The notes: generated by a model from the sequence alone, not told the origin. 64,000 bases of DNA from Chlamydoabsidia padenii (GCA_025330725.1 JAIWND010000036.1:2501-66500); one strand, 5' to 3'; shown: positions 21,790 to 34,074, counted from the first letter of the stretch. Made by a program: numbers and translations.

Positions 21790-24200
21790 CTATAGATGCT
21801 ACTGATGAGTGGCCTATGAACTCAAAATCAAAAACATATGGTCATTCAGAACAACAATTACAAGAACTGATCCAAACAAGCAGCTCTTTACCATTACCGT
21901 CAGTCACCGCGCTTCTTCAGGCAACACCTACAGCACCATTCTATACTCAACTATCAGCTGTCCTACATCAATCCTCACCTCCATCTACAGTATGGCTAGT
22001 ATGTCACTCAATACAACATCAAACGATGCTTCAACAACATACTCAATCTTTACCTGAAAAAGCCAAGATCCATATCCTGTTATTGCAACCTGGTATGAAT
22101 GATAATGATTCCTGGATGATGTTTGCGCTACAAGCCGATTCGGACTATATTTGGATTCTCGAACAAGGTGCTGTACCTGGAAAAGGTTATTTGGAACGTC
22201 TGGTCCGACTGTCAAGCACGCCTATTTACAAGCACAACCTTTTGGGAACCTTGGGGTATGATGAATTGGATAAGTGTATTGAAACTTCAGGAGCTGATTT
22301 TGTCACTCGACCTGTCCATCGTCTTGGTGGTGGGCTGTGGCTTTTACATCGATCATGGCTGGCGCTCGACCTCTTACAACCACTCTCCTCACCAGCACAA
22401 CAAAGTAACCGGGGACGTTTGATATCGGATTACATGAATCATATTGGCATCACTCCTGTCATCTTGCCTTTATCCGATCCAAGTCAATGGCATGATGTGA
22501 CTCGAACTAAAATAGGTTCTTCTTGTCCTCTGCAACAACAAGAACAAGAACAACAAGCGGTGGAGTCAACAACCAAGTTATCTTCTTTGGTGTTTTTAAT
22601 CGACCAGGTGGAACAACTACAAGAACTGATCCCTTTGATATGTCATCGTGCATTGGATCCAGATAATATCAACAAAATGATTCATCTCTTATTCACTCAA
22701 TCTACCATCGGTACCAAGGTATTGGAACAAGCACCACGCTGCCAATCCACCGACGATCCTACATCCCTATCCGCCCACATTGTCCTTCATCGTCCTTCAG
22801 ATTGGTTATTATATGGGGATCATCATCAACAAGCTTGGCAAATGGCGCAAACTCTACTTTATCAACTTCCATCCACCATGACTCGACTCGGCGCTACGGT
22901 CTTGATCCATACTTTACGATCTACAAATCCACTCTTCCAAACTGTGGCCAGTCTCTCGTCTTTGACATCCAAACAGCCAATGACAATAATTGGGTTACCA
23001 GCCAGAGATATCCGGCATGTCGAATGGATGATGGATCTGCCTATGACTGCCTTGGAAAGTAAGTATACACTCTCTCTTTCTCTCTTTTAAAATAAACTCA
23101 AGAATACTAAACTAATGATGTATTTTATAGATTGGCATACGGGTAATATACAACTAGTGCTGACGACGGATCGAAACCCATATGGATTAACACGACTGCT
23201 ACGATCGGCGACCAAGGCACATTACATGGGTGACACAGTGGATCTGACAATCATTATGGACCAAAGTAGCGACCGGGTGACACAACGATTTGTCAATGAC
23301 TTTGGCTGGAACAGGGGCGAAAAACACCTTCGACACCGGATTGTCAAGATGAATCGGATGCCTCTTTTTGTGGAATCATGGTACCCCAGGAACAGTGACC
23401 ACGACTATGCGATTCTCCTGAATGATGATCTCGACCTCTCACCGTTGTACTACATCTGGGCCAAACAAGCATTACTGACCTATCGTTACAGCAACAACAA
23501 TACTACCAATAATGAAATGATGATGGGGATCAGTTTATATAGTCCCCGACTGATTGATAACCACCAAGATGGTCGCCGACTCTTTTCACCAGAAACGACT
23601 GGACCGTATTTGATGCAAACGATGACAAATGGTGGGACTTTGGTGTTCCCTGAACATTGGCGTGAATTCCATGATTATGTGACAGCACGGTATGCGGATA
23701 TTCGAAAGAAGCAACTACAAACGATCGACGTCCCATTGGCACGCTCGGCAGCTTGGAACAATTCTTGGCGCAAGTATATGGACGAACTGATGTATATGCG
23801 TGGTTATGTTGTACTTTATCCGCCCCATCAAAATGGTTACAGCACCCAGTATCTTGATCTACCCCACCAGGAGGACATGATGGATGATGCGGTTCGTGGG
23901 TTATTCCAGGTACCTTTGGAACAGGAGACTATTGCTTCACCTCCTCCTCTTTCGGACTTGGCTTTGTACGATTTGTGGGGCCAGCTGGTCCAGTCCCATG
24001 ATGATATGCTCACTCGTGGTCGCCTCTTCCAAACGAAAGTGTCTGCCTGTCCACCGCCTACTCAATGGATATTTGATCCCGCTGACTTGCTTTGTCCATT
24101 TGCCCGGATCGTCGATGTTCCTGTGGATCAGGCTACCACCGATGTCTTGCCCACCCGTGTTGCCACTCTCTATGTTACCCACGGACCCACAACCATGTAG
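21386..24200 (+). CDS. Type II membrane GT2-like glycosyltransferase with two catalytic-fold halves
   Basis: Three exons (21386-21698, 21796-23058, 23131-24200) give 881 residues. A cytosolic Asn/Thr-rich head of about 50 residues is followed by one membrane segment (LPYLFYGSMGIVIIIYCLYY) and a Ser-rich stem, the layout of a Golgi type II enzyme. The N-terminal half holds a GT-A-like stretch (FALQADSDYIWILEQGAVPG and GKGYLERLVRL). The C-terminal half holds a second one (VLTTDRNPYGLTRLLRSATK, then DHDYAILLNDDLDLSPLYYI), where NDDLDLS is a plausible metal-binding DxD-type motif. Fungal proteins of this build are annotated as GT2-type glycosyltransferases; donor and acceptor are unknown. The intron at 21699-21795 carries long T and A runs. 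An alternative function is unlikely, but the family name is an inference. Confidence 0.78.
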
Positions 24201-24602
24201 TTTTAGTTTTAGTATAGTCTCTTTATTCTTTTTTTTTTCTTTTTACTATCAATAAAATTAAACTTTTTACATTATAAACAACCCCCCCAAAAAAAGAACA
24301 TATCCCAAAAGAGAAAGTTAGGGGTGCATATCATATGGAGGGAAATAGTAAAGGTCAAGGAAATCTTATTGCATGGTGATCCCCATTCAACCTGTGAACT
24401 CTCTCAAGTTAATGTAATGCTTTCTATTTGTTAAATGTTTAATAATGCAGATTTGATCGAGAACAGATATCCCATGCATAGGTATGACAGTTTGTGCCCC
24501 CCCATTGCATTTTCAAATCCCGACAAAAATAAAAGTGGCTTGTTGAAAGTGGGGCACCCCTCTCTCTTTCTTTCTCTTTCTCTTTTTTTTTTTCTTTCCA
24601 CA
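24201..24602. other. 3' flank of glycosyltransferase gene and promoter of mS45 gene
   Basis: Holds an AATAAA at 24251-24256 and, 90 bases before the next ATG, tttcaaatcccga (24511-24523) followed by a CT-rich leader (24560-24600). No gene seen. Confidence 0.55.
24251..24256 (+). terminator. Poly(A) signal of the glycosyltransferase gene
   Basis: AATAAA about 50 bases past the stop codon, after a T-rich stretch. Confidence 0.55.
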
Positions 24603-25174
24603 ATGCTTCGTACGATTCTACACTCCTCTCGTGTCCTTGCGACCTGTCCACAACATCAACGGTCATTCAGCACCACCTTGTCACGATTCTCAACAGACGA
24701 TACTACTTCTGACGATGCCACCACCACCACCACCACACAAGACGAAGAAGAACCACCCATGAAATTGTCTCGCCGAAGACGACGATTCCACGAATGGGTA
24801 AAACGTGATGGTAGTCGATTTGCTCGTCCAGCTGAAGGAACCACCAATTACCTTGGCCGTGTGGTAAGATATAATATACATATAAAGACCTGACGAACTT
24901 GAATCTTTACTCACCCTTTTTTTAATATTTTTATTGTAGCCTTTCCCTACTAATCCACTCTTCCAACCTCGACCTCCTGTCTCTGATACCAAACGTGAAG
25001 AACTGTATCAACTGTATCAATCCGATCCTGAACAATGGACCATTCGTCAATTGGCTGTCAAGTTTGGATATTCTTTGAAACGGGTGGAAGCTATTTTGAA
25101 ATTGAAATCCAGTGAAAAACAAATGGAAGCCCAGGTAAGGGGGAGGAACTGTTAGTAGGAACAAGGAACTCATC

Positions 25175-25216
<42 letters not shown>

Positions 25217-25602
25217 TATATATATAAATAGGGTATCATTTTACAATCTCAATACACCAAAGGAATGGAACAATACATGGGTGTGAACGACCAACCAGCC
25301 AATTTATTACAAGAACCTCTTATTGACATTTTCCCTAATGTCAGTAAACCCCGGTTCAAGGTGTTGGAAGAAGATGCTGACTTTACAGCAAAGGTAAACA
25401 TCACCTGCTTCATGATAAAAGAACGATGATTAATGTGTTTATTGGTTTTTTTTAGGATGCGGCTGATGTGTTGAATCGAAAAGAATACACACTATTGGAA
25501 AAACAAGCAATTGCGTCTGAAGAAGCCAAATTCAAATCGGTATCTCCACAAGCGGATCATCAACGTGGTGGCAAATTCTTGATTGTAGATACAAGCGCCT
25601 AA
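24603..25602 (+). CDS. Mitochondrial ribosomal small-subunit protein mS45 (Bot1 family)
   Basis: Four exons (24603-24863, 24940-25134, 25232-25393, 25456-25602), all phase 0, give 254 residues. The N-terminus (MLRTILHSSRVLATCPQHQR) is a mitochondrial targeting sequence. The core carries the Bot1/eukaryotic mitochondrial regulator signature: RRRRRFHEWVKRDGSRFARP, TTNYLGRVPFPTNPLFQPRP, then DPEQWTIRQLAVKFGYSLKR and VEAILKLKSSE, a helix-turn-helix-like segment. The family (S. pombe Bot1, S. cerevisiae Mrps35) is part of the fungal mitoribosomal small subunit. Length is somewhat short for the family. The second intron has a T run of over 40 bases (25173-25215). Confidence 0.88.
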
Positions 25603-25662
25603 ACCAATAGATTAGAATTCGGTAGATCCTTTTAGTTTTTTTTTTTACCATACATAATATTA

Positions 25663-25668
25663 AATAAA
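25663..25668 (+). terminator. Poly(A) signal of the mS45 gene
   Basis: AATAAA about 60 bases past the stop, after a T-run. The convergent threonine aldolase gene has TTTATT (AATAAA on minus) near 25725-25730. Confidence 0.5.
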
Positions 25669-25818
25669 AACCGTTATCCCACATACACATAATAACAAAG
25701 TTAGACCATTATAAATAAAAAAGGTTTATTGATAGATAGATAGATGATAAGCAGATGATTACAAAAAAAAAAAAAAGGGGGGGGGATAATGATATTATAT
25801 ATATATGATATCGGATAT

Positions 25819-27133
25819 TTACTGGACAGATGGGTAAGCAGCCGAGAGATCAGTGACGGAGCTAGCGACCGAGGATGATCGTGAGCAAATAGCGCTATCT
25901 TGTTCACCGAATGAAGTAGGCACCACCTTGTACTTGGCCACGACATCAGCCGCCACACGCAAAAAGGCATCCACACAATCCGAGGTGATTTGATAATGCA
26001 GCACAATACGACAAATAGTAGCACGAGGGGTGCTTGAGATCTTGATGCCATGATGTTCAAGCAAAGGCACGGCAATGTCCGCCACTGAAGGCAAAGGTCG
26101 GAAATCTATAAAGATCATATTGGTCTGGCAAGGAATCAAGAGCTGGAATCCCAAATCGACCAAACCATCGGCAAGGCGGCGTGTCAATTGATGAGTGTGA
26201 GGCATCGTGGGCACAATCGTTTGGATACAATGCAGAGCAACCTTGGCTAACGATCCCGCTTGTCTCCATCCACCGCCCATCAGTTTGCGCAGGTGGCGAG
26301 AATGTTGAATGGTTGTCTTGTTGCTGATGAGGATCGATCCAATGGGGGCACCTGCACCTTTGGAGAGACATACCGAAACGCTGTCAAAGTATTGACCGTA
26401 CTCCTTCATGCTGACACCAGTGGCTTGAGAAGCTTCAAACAATCGAGCGCCGTCCAAATGCATCTTGATGCCTCGAGATCGTGCCAGTTTGCTGATGCGA
26501 GCGATTTCTTCAATGGGCATGATGGTTCCATTCAGAGTGTTTTCAAGAGAGATGACTAGATAGGAAAGAAAAAAAAAAGTGATTAGATGATAAGGATGAC
26601 ATGTAAGAGGGGGAGTGCTTTTTTTTTTATACCTTTGGTGGGTGCACCACAGAGGGTATCTGTACTGATATGAGCTTCGACATCTTCTTTGGTCAAATAC
26701 AATCCATTGGAGGCCACCACAGGAGTAACAGCAGCTTGAGAATGATAAGCAATTCCACCACATTCATAAACATGCACGTGAGCGCGGGAATCACATAAAA
26801 CTGATTGAGGAGGATGTAATAACCAACAGCGCAATCCCAATTGATTGGTCATCGTGCCTGAAGTACCAAACAAAGCAGCTTCATGACCCAACAGATCCGC
26901 CATATACTTTTCCAATTCTTGGACACAGTCATCTTGCTATTGATTAATAATCAAAAAAAAAAAAAAAAAAAAAAAAAAAAGAAGAAGGTTAGCATAAAAA
27001 AGATGACAACAATGACAATTAGACTTACCATAAATACATCATCACCTCTAGATGCAGTTTTCATCAAATCAAACATAGCATCAGTGGGTTGAGTTGCTGT
27101 ATCGCTTGTAAGATCGTAATAGACAGGTGGCAT
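25819..27133 (-). CDS. L-threonine / low-specificity threonine aldolase
   Basis: PLP enzyme splitting L-threonine (or allo-threonine) to glycine and acetaldehyde, a cytosolic glycine source. Three exons (complement of 27029-27133, 26633-26936, 25819-26555) give 381 residues, the usual size. Landmarks are DLTSDTATQPTDAMFDLM, RGDDVF, HEAALFGTSGTMTNQLGL, HVHVYECGGIAYHS, SLENTLNGTIMPIEEI, KMHLDGARLFEAS, and SVSVCLSKGAGAPIGSILIS, which contains the PLP-binding lysine in LSKGAGAP. It ends with GGGWRQAGSLAKVALHCI and a Ser-rich tail that is longer than in bacterial homologs. The first intron holds a 28-base A run. It is the fungal Gly1/LtaE type. The promoter side (27134 up) is short. Confidence 0.94.
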
Positions 27134-27818
27134 GATGAAGTTAGAAAAAAAAGTAAAAAGTATGCGAAAGAAAGTGGCAAGAAAGACAAAAAAAAAAGTT
27201 TCTTTTTAAATGACAGCCGGGAAATTATTTATAGGCCAATCCCGTGGGAATTTCTTTTCCGATCCGCCGGAGGTGTATAGTCAACATGTAAAAGTGTTTT
27301 TACAACTCATGTCCCTTCCCCAATGTTTGATAATCTGAGTTGATATGTCATGTCCTGATAAGAAATCAACAGGTATGAAAAAACGTGGACCTATGATGAT
27401 TGGTTAAAAGGATGATTCATACAAACCATAATGCGCCTCTTGAATTTCCTATTTTTTTTTTTGGGTCGAGTCTATCACAAAGAAAAGAAAGCAAACAAAT
27501 AAAAACGTTGCCCTAAAAGGGAAGACATTGTGTTGATTGGTAAATACCGTGGTAAAAAGAAGGCAATCAAGCAAGAATATGTACCCAGCAATCAGGTGTG
27601 TCAGTTGTTTCTTCATAAAACAAGGGGGAAGGGAATGAGAATAATGTTCTGCATACGCATGAATAATCGGGGAGAATGTCGAGGGAGATCGCCACGCGAT
27701 TAATCAAGTCAGGGTCCACAAAAAAAAAGTTAAAATCATCATCTTTATTCATATAACATCATCGCATAACCAATACTGATAATAATAAAAAAGGGGCGGG
27801 GATGGGGGTGCTAACTAT
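27134..27818. other. Intergenic region between threonine aldolase and the SH3 adaptor gene
   Basis: Upstream of the aldolase start lies ggccaatcccgtggg (about 27232-27246), a variant of the recurrent AAATCCCGC motif. The adaptor gene's 3' flank is at the other end. No gene seen. Confidence 0.5.
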
Positions 27819-29546
27819 CTAATTGTGTTCCAAGAGTTGTTCAATTTGAGCTTGTAAGGACTTGACCAAAGATTCCAATGTATCCACCCGAGCACGTTCC
27901 TCTGCCAGTTCTTTACGGACCTTCTCCACTTCGTTCTTGGTAAAGTTCTTGAGTTTAGTTTCCATCACTTCATTTCCACCACCACCACCAGGAAGACCAG
28001 CAAATCGAGAAGCTAAACCACGCACACCACCTGTCACAGGTCGATCGTTGTTATCTTCATTCGTAGGAGGAGAAGTAGGTTCATGTGCTGGAACTGGTTC
28101 AAACATCCGACGTTGCACTGGTTTCAGATGTTTGGTAGAGACACCTTCACTACCACCACCCATGGCAAAAGGTGTAGGGAATTTGGCAAAGATAGGCTTG
28201 ACTGGTTTGGGAGGTGGTGAGCTGGGCGCGGTTTCTTCTTCAGGTGTCTATAATCAAAAATAAAAACAGTAAGGCATTCCCTTATTCAGATACTATTTCC
28301 TTTTCTTTTTATATATAATTATATTACCTTTTCTATTTCTTGTTGCAAGAGTTCTGTTTGACTTGGAGTATCATTATGCATGGTGGGTGGGCGTCGAGGA
28401 CGAGTACTAGGTCGGCCGGCCCGATTAGGTGACACCAAACGAGGACCTGTGATGGGCATATCGAGTCCCAAACCCTTCTTGCTGCTATCATCCATGCTGT
28501 CGGAAGCAATGTCGGTCCCAGTCGTTGTCGGTTCTTCCACAGGAGTTTCTTCGGCAGGAGTAGTCGGTTCTTCCACAGGAGTTTCTTCCACAGGAGTTTC
28601 TTCCACAGGAGTTTCTTCGGCAGAAGTATTCGGTTCTTCCACAGGAGCACTTTCTTCTTCCACATGTGAGACATTATTGGCATTGCCTTGCGTTTCGGTG
28701 GGGATTGCAGCGGTTTCTTTTTCTTCATGCTTGGTATCGTGTTCTTCCTTTGTCAATTCAGAAGGTGCCGAGGAGGATTGTTGTTCGGATTGTTGATTCT
28801 TGACAGGTTGGTCTTCTTGTTGATCCAAAATAGCAATGTCAGGCACAGGTACCACTGGAGTTTCCGTCTTCTTTTCTTGAGTATCAGCCTTGATTTCTTG
28901 AGATTCTTCAACCTTTGGAGATTCAACCTTTGGAGTATCAGTCTTGAGAGATTCAGCCTTGGGAGATTCAACCTTGGGAGTATCAGTCTTGAGAGATTCA
29001 GCCTTGGGAGATTCAACCTTGGAAGAATCCGTCTTGATGTCAGGAGTGTTGATATCAGTTGGAGCCGAATCACCTACAGGCGTACCTACGTTATATAAAA
29101 ATAATAAATCAGGAAGGCAGATTCGTATATTGATTCAATCTTATGAGATTTACCATTGAATTCCAATGCATCGATATCTTCCTTTGGTGTATCCACTTTG
29201 GTATCAGGCAATGGTGGTAATCGTTGAACAGGTGATGGTTGTGAGTTTTGCAACGATGGAGTAGGTGTGGAAAAAGGTCTTGAAGAGGAATCAACAACTA
29301 CAGGCGAAGATCGATTACCAGCTACAGATTGACGAGATCGAATGGTTGGTGCTTGTTGTTGAAGATCGATTTCCTTGACAAAGTTGCTTGGGAAAACCCC
29401 AAGTTGGTTCTTTTCATTGCGACCTTGCCACCATCCGTCATCGGCCTGTCGATCCAGAATGTCAATGTATTCGCCCCGGATCAAAGTCAGTTCGTCATCG
29501 TTTTCGGCATCGTATGGATGAAGCACAATTGCCTTGGTCACTATAT

Positions 29547-29596
<50 letters not shown>

Positions 29597-30665
29597 GAGT
29601 GTTTTCTTTCTTGTTCAGTCAATCAAGATTATATACAAACTTACATGGTTTGTTTTGCTCTTCGGTAGCAGCAGCAGTTGTTGGAATGACTGGAGGAGTG
29701 GCTGGAGATGAAGTTGTTGGGATGACTGGAGTAGGACCTTCTTCCTTGGTAGGTGATTTGACAGTCTTTTTCAAAGTAGGGATACCACCTGCAAGCAAGC
29801 TCCCAATACCACCTTGCTTCACACCAAAAGCGGCCAATTTGAATCCACCTAAAGAAGTTAAATTAATATACCACTCTTTTCCATGTCTGCTTTTTTTTTT
29901 TTTTTTTTGTTACTTACCTGCGTCACCTGGTGTGCCAAGATCAGGGCGAACACCACTTGGCATATCGATTTCTTCCACATACTACGATCATCCAAAAATA
30001 TTTTTAATCCCAGATCATTGGATTTTCATTTTGTACTTTTACCTTGGCAGGAAATCGTCCTTGTTTCCCATTGATTTCACCTACGAGCCAATCCCCGTCC
30101 TTTTCGTAAAGCAGGACAATTCCACCTTTATGTAGCGTTAATTCGTCGTCTTGTTGCATTGCATAATCTTCCATCACACGAGCCCTTCCAATCGGTTGTG
30201 GTGGTTCTATAAAATAGTGTGGAGGTTGGTGTCGAATCATACGGTGTGTATGTGTTCTTACCTGGTGTTTCTTCTTGTTGTTTTTCTTCTTGTTTTTTTG
30301 ATTCTTCTTCAGTAGCAAGGACTTGCTTTTCTTGATAAGCTTCCACAAACTATAATAAAATAATATTAGTTAGTAAACAAGTTTGGGGGGGGGTTCCTAA
30401 AAAGGAGGGTCTTACATTACTAGGGAAGAAGCCAGACTTGCCATCTTTTTCCTTGGTACCCATCCACCAGTCTGCGTTGGAGTGATCAGTGACAGTGATT
30501 AGGTCACCGGCTTGGAAAGAGAGTTCATCATCTTGTTGGGCTTCATAATCATGATGAGCAGTAACCTTGTCTAAAAAAGAGGAAGAAGAAGAATGGGTTA
30601 GTGGGTTATACTTTTTCTTCTTTCTATTCAAAGAAAGAAAACGAGGTTGATAGTTTACCCGTCAT
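27819..30665 (-). CDS. Triple-SH3 adaptor with C-terminal coiled coil (CIN85/CD2AP-like layout)
   Basis: Nine coding exons (complement of 30659-30665, 30416-30570, 30262-30349, 30043-30206, 29918-29981, 29645-29848, 29154-29540, 28328-29085, 27819-28247) give 751 residues. SH3-1 (about 3-53) has AHHDYEAQQDDELSFQAGDL and ADWWMGTKEKDGKSGFFPSN. SH3-2 (about 90-145) has VMEDYAMQQDDELTLHKGGI and GDWLVGEINGKQGRFPAK. SH3-3 (about 230-285) has VLHPYDAENDDELTLIRGEY, DGWWQGRNEKNQLGVFPSNF. Each keeps the ALYDY-like, WW or W and PSNF-type ligand-groove positions. A long acidic, repetitive, disordered part follows, with PVEETPVEETPVEE and SPKAESLKTDTPKVE repeats. The last 50 residues form a coiled coil (NFTKNEVEKVRKELAEERAR). 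This order matches CIN85/CD2AP, endocytic and actin scaffolds. The first coding exon is only 7 bases, so the exact start is uncertain. Confidence 0.83.
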
Positions 30666-30955
30666 AGTTGTATGGTGATGAATGTGGGGAAATGTAAAAT
30701 AAAAGAAGTGAAAGAAGGAAAGAGAAAGAAAAAGAGGAAAGGAAATTTGGGGAATGAATAAAATTAGCTGACAGGAAATTGAAACCCCACCAGGCGCGGC
30801 GGGCTTTACAATCACAAATCCAAAAAGGACAATAAATTGTAACAATGGTATAGTTGTTTTTATTATTAGATAGAAAGTGAAAACAACAGATATAATCTAT
30901 TTACAGATAGTAGGATATGTATACAAACAGTAGAAAAGGGAGTGTGTATATGGAT

Positions 30956-31725
30956 TTAGATATGTACATCAGCCGTATGTTCAATATCTTCATTCACCTT
31001 TTCCTCCTTATTATAAACAATGTATTGTCCAAAGATGGTGGCGTCAAAACAAAGTGTACCTGCACTTCCAATCAAATAAGGCACGGCTTCCAGCATACTT
31101 TTACGAGTGGCATGAGGATTGGTGAAGATACTCAAGACATAAGTCATGTTACCACAGGCAGCAAAGAAAAACAGGGCCATGGAAAGACCTTGTACCGAGC
31201 GTCTTTGAAAGTTTTTGATGATCTGGGGTAGGCGCGAGGATAAGTATAGAAAAGTGCAGAGCCAGGCGAAGAATCGCCCGATCCAAAGGACCTGTTGTGG
31301 GTCATCGCTGGTGATATCATAAGAAGACCCCATGGTGGTCAGACTTGATGATGATGATGAAGCAGTATAGTAAAAGCTAAATAAACCCATCATCATCAAG
31401 GTGGTGCTCTTGTAGGAAGACGACGAAGACGAAGGGCTCTTATGATCTTCTTGAAGCAAGTGGGTTTGTTCATTGGCGGGCGAGGCGGGATTTGAAAATT
31501 TTAACTCTTCCCCATTTCGGCTATGGATCCATCGTCGAAGTCGATTGTCGGAGAATTTCACATAATAGAGATATTGGCCACATAGAATGGTATCGATGAT
31601 ACTAAAGTAGACTGAAAGATAGAGTTGGAAAGGTAGTTGATGTGTTGCAATGCAGCCAACGAAGTTCGCCAAATCCCCTATGTACCCAGGAATCAAGGGG
31701 GTCGGTCAGTTTTCTATTTCTCTGT

Positions 31726-31767
<42 letters not shown>

Positions 31768-32059
31768 ACTTACCAATAAGCCAGACAGTTAAAAATGAGA
31801 TGGATAATGATTCTGCGTCCCCTAATCGATAATTCTTGATCACTTGGCTATATAAAGAAAGAAATAAGTGATCGTCCTCTATCGAAAAAAGGCTGACTTA
31901 CGGCATTTGCGCATTTAACCAACAAAAGATGGAGAGGTATCCAAGCAACAGACTAATACATTCTTGCCAGCCATATACACATTCACCAAAAAGGGTGTAT
32001 ATCCATTGTACATACGGTGATCCATCGACAATAGGTGTGCATGTTGAAAGAGAAGTCAT
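30956..32059 (-). CDS. PQ-loop repeat vacuolar membrane transporter (Ypq1/PQLC2-like)
   Basis: Three exons (complement of 31902-32059, 31774-31847, 30956-31677) give 317 residues. Two PQ-loop units are present: the first reads WLNAQMPQVIKNYRLGDAES with SLSISFLTVWLIGDLANFVG, the second YLSSRLPQIIKNFQRRSVQG with SMALFFFAACGNMTYVLSI. Both keep the Pro-Gln pair that forms the hinge in this seven-helix family. Ypq1-3 and PQLC2 export basic amino acids from vacuole or lysosome. A Ser-rich loop of about 80 residues separates the two bundles, as in fungal members. Substrate is inferred from family. The intron at 31678-31773 carries a 37-base T run (A run on the coding strand). Confidence 0.9.
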
Positions 32060-33547
32060 TATATAAAGTATAGAAAAAGAAAAACAAAGAGTGGAAGAAA
32101 GAAAGAAAACAAAGCAAAGAGATAGATTATACACAATATATAGCAACAAAAACTGCATGGCCGGAGTTCTATTTTGATAAATCAGCATCTTTATCGATTA
32201 CCATATTTAGATCCTAGCCCCCTTAACTTGAGAGCGACCCTTCATTGGTGTAGGTAGATAGCCCTAACGTAGGAGAATGATCACACGACTTTTATTGAGC
32301 AACGAACATGACCTTGAGGTGAGTGTCACCCCCCTCTCTATTATTTTGTTTGTTATCAATCCAACAATCTTACATGTACATCTTTTTCTGATTGCCTTAT
32401 CTGGAAGAAATTAGCAAAGGTGGACGTGAAGGAAAAACATTATGGTGGAACTTTGACAGAATGACTCTCACCCAAAAAAAAGATGGGCGGCATTTAAACC
32501 TGAAAATCGGCATATTAACCGGGATTTGATTACTCCTATGTTCAAACCCCGGCATGGAGAAAAAAGCGTAACTTCAATTTTGAGGTAATTGGTCGGCGAA
32601 TGCAAAGTTCAGTTAGCGATAATATGGATATGAGGGGTTCATGCAACTTATCATTACTACATTACACCTCCTTCTCGCGGAAGGTAGTGACCCATATTCT
32701 CTTTCCAAGAATTTTCATCACCGAATAAGTACTTGAATAAATTTTTTGCTGTTGATGCTGTTAATGCTGTAAAAGCGGGTAGTCGATATTGGTCGCCATT
32801 TTTGTAAACTCCTTTCTTCAAAATGTTTATTGCTGCATTTTTGATCCCGCCCCCGCGAAGCAAATCCATTTTTTCTTCCAGTGCAATCAGAGCTGATACA
32901 GGCCGTGATTTCTGAATTCAGTTTGGCGCTATCCCACCGCCGTGGGTGAACAACCCGAGAGTCACAGAGACAAAATAGTTTCGATGTAAGGTATTCATTA
33001 GTTTCATGGACTCTTGTCTTTTCCTTGAGAAACTGTTGTAACTTGGTCATGCTTCGGAGCTGGTATCCTTTTATTCTTGAACCATGACCTTGGCCATCAT
33101 CCCCATAAAACACAACTGGTTAGACTTGACGCGGTTTCAACTTGAGATCCACTGGGTTTCGTATTAATGCTTTTGCCGCAGATGCATAGGCCGTGTCGTT
33201 GAATATTTCCATACCATAGTTTTGCTTCTTGATCCGTGGAGATTGGTGGTAGAATGTGTGTAGAAGATGTTGGTATTGCTGACTTTCATGTAAGGTCCCA
33301 ATGTAAACATGGGGCTGATCGTTTTGGTTTTTTTGCACTTGTTTAATCTCCAACAGATATCCTTCAATGGCATTGATATTGGTTTGCTCCTTTTATTCTT
33401 CATGACATGGCGGTAATAGTCGGTTCTTGAATGGCTACTGATTCTTTGAGCTCGGATATCATTGGAGTGGACCTTCATGAACTCGTGTACTTGCTTTGCA
33501 TCATAATTTTCCATTTCTTCTTCCAGGGGTACGTACAAAACAATGAG

Positions 33548-33706
33548 ATTTGATTCATGCAAGTGAAGGCTGTGTTTTAATTTCAGATCCCGATTCTGCA
33601 TGAATTTCCCAATCCAGCAAACCCAGTGTCGTTGCCAGGGGTAGCCTAGGAGAAGAGCAATTTGAGTTTGAAAAAAAAACCCCGAAGTCTTTTCATCATG
33701 ATATGC
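33548..33706. repeat. Dispersed repeat copy B (partner at 2621-2780), inside the Fanzor relic
   Basis: Begins atttgattcatgcaagtgaa and ends cttttcatcatgatatg; same orientation as copy A. Recognisable Fanzor coding sequence stops at its edge near 33540. The repeat therefore either inserted into the nuclease gene or lies at a deletion joint. Confidence 0.75.
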
Positions 33707-34020
33707 TCATTATCGAGGTCAAAAAACGTTAAAATTCCGAATTATCAAACAAAAACGAAGAAATGACAAATACATAGTGAATGTTATTTTTGACTTTATT
33801 ACAAAATTATTGTTATTTTTTACAATATGTTTATTATCGGAGTCAAAAAACATTAAAATTCCGAACTATCAAACAAAAACGAAGAAATAACAAACACATA
33901 GTAAATGTTATTTTCGACATTATTACAAAATTATTGTTATTGTTGACATTATTATAAAATTATTGTTATTGTTGATATTAATATAAAATTATTGTCATTT
34001 GTTCAATATGTTTATTAAGT
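33703..34020. repeat. AT-rich tandem repeat, about 126-bp period
   Basis: Two full copies (about 33703-33828 and 33829-33955) share tcaaaaaac-ttaaaattccga, tatcaaacaaaaacgaagaa and ttacaaaattattgttatt. A shorter partial copy follows, with ttattgttattgttga and caatatgtttatta. The A+T content is far above that of the neighbouring genes. No coding frame. Confidence 0.8.
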
Positions 34021-34074
34021 GTTATTATTTCTGACGTATGTCTATTAAGAGTTATTATTCAAATGGTGTATCTT

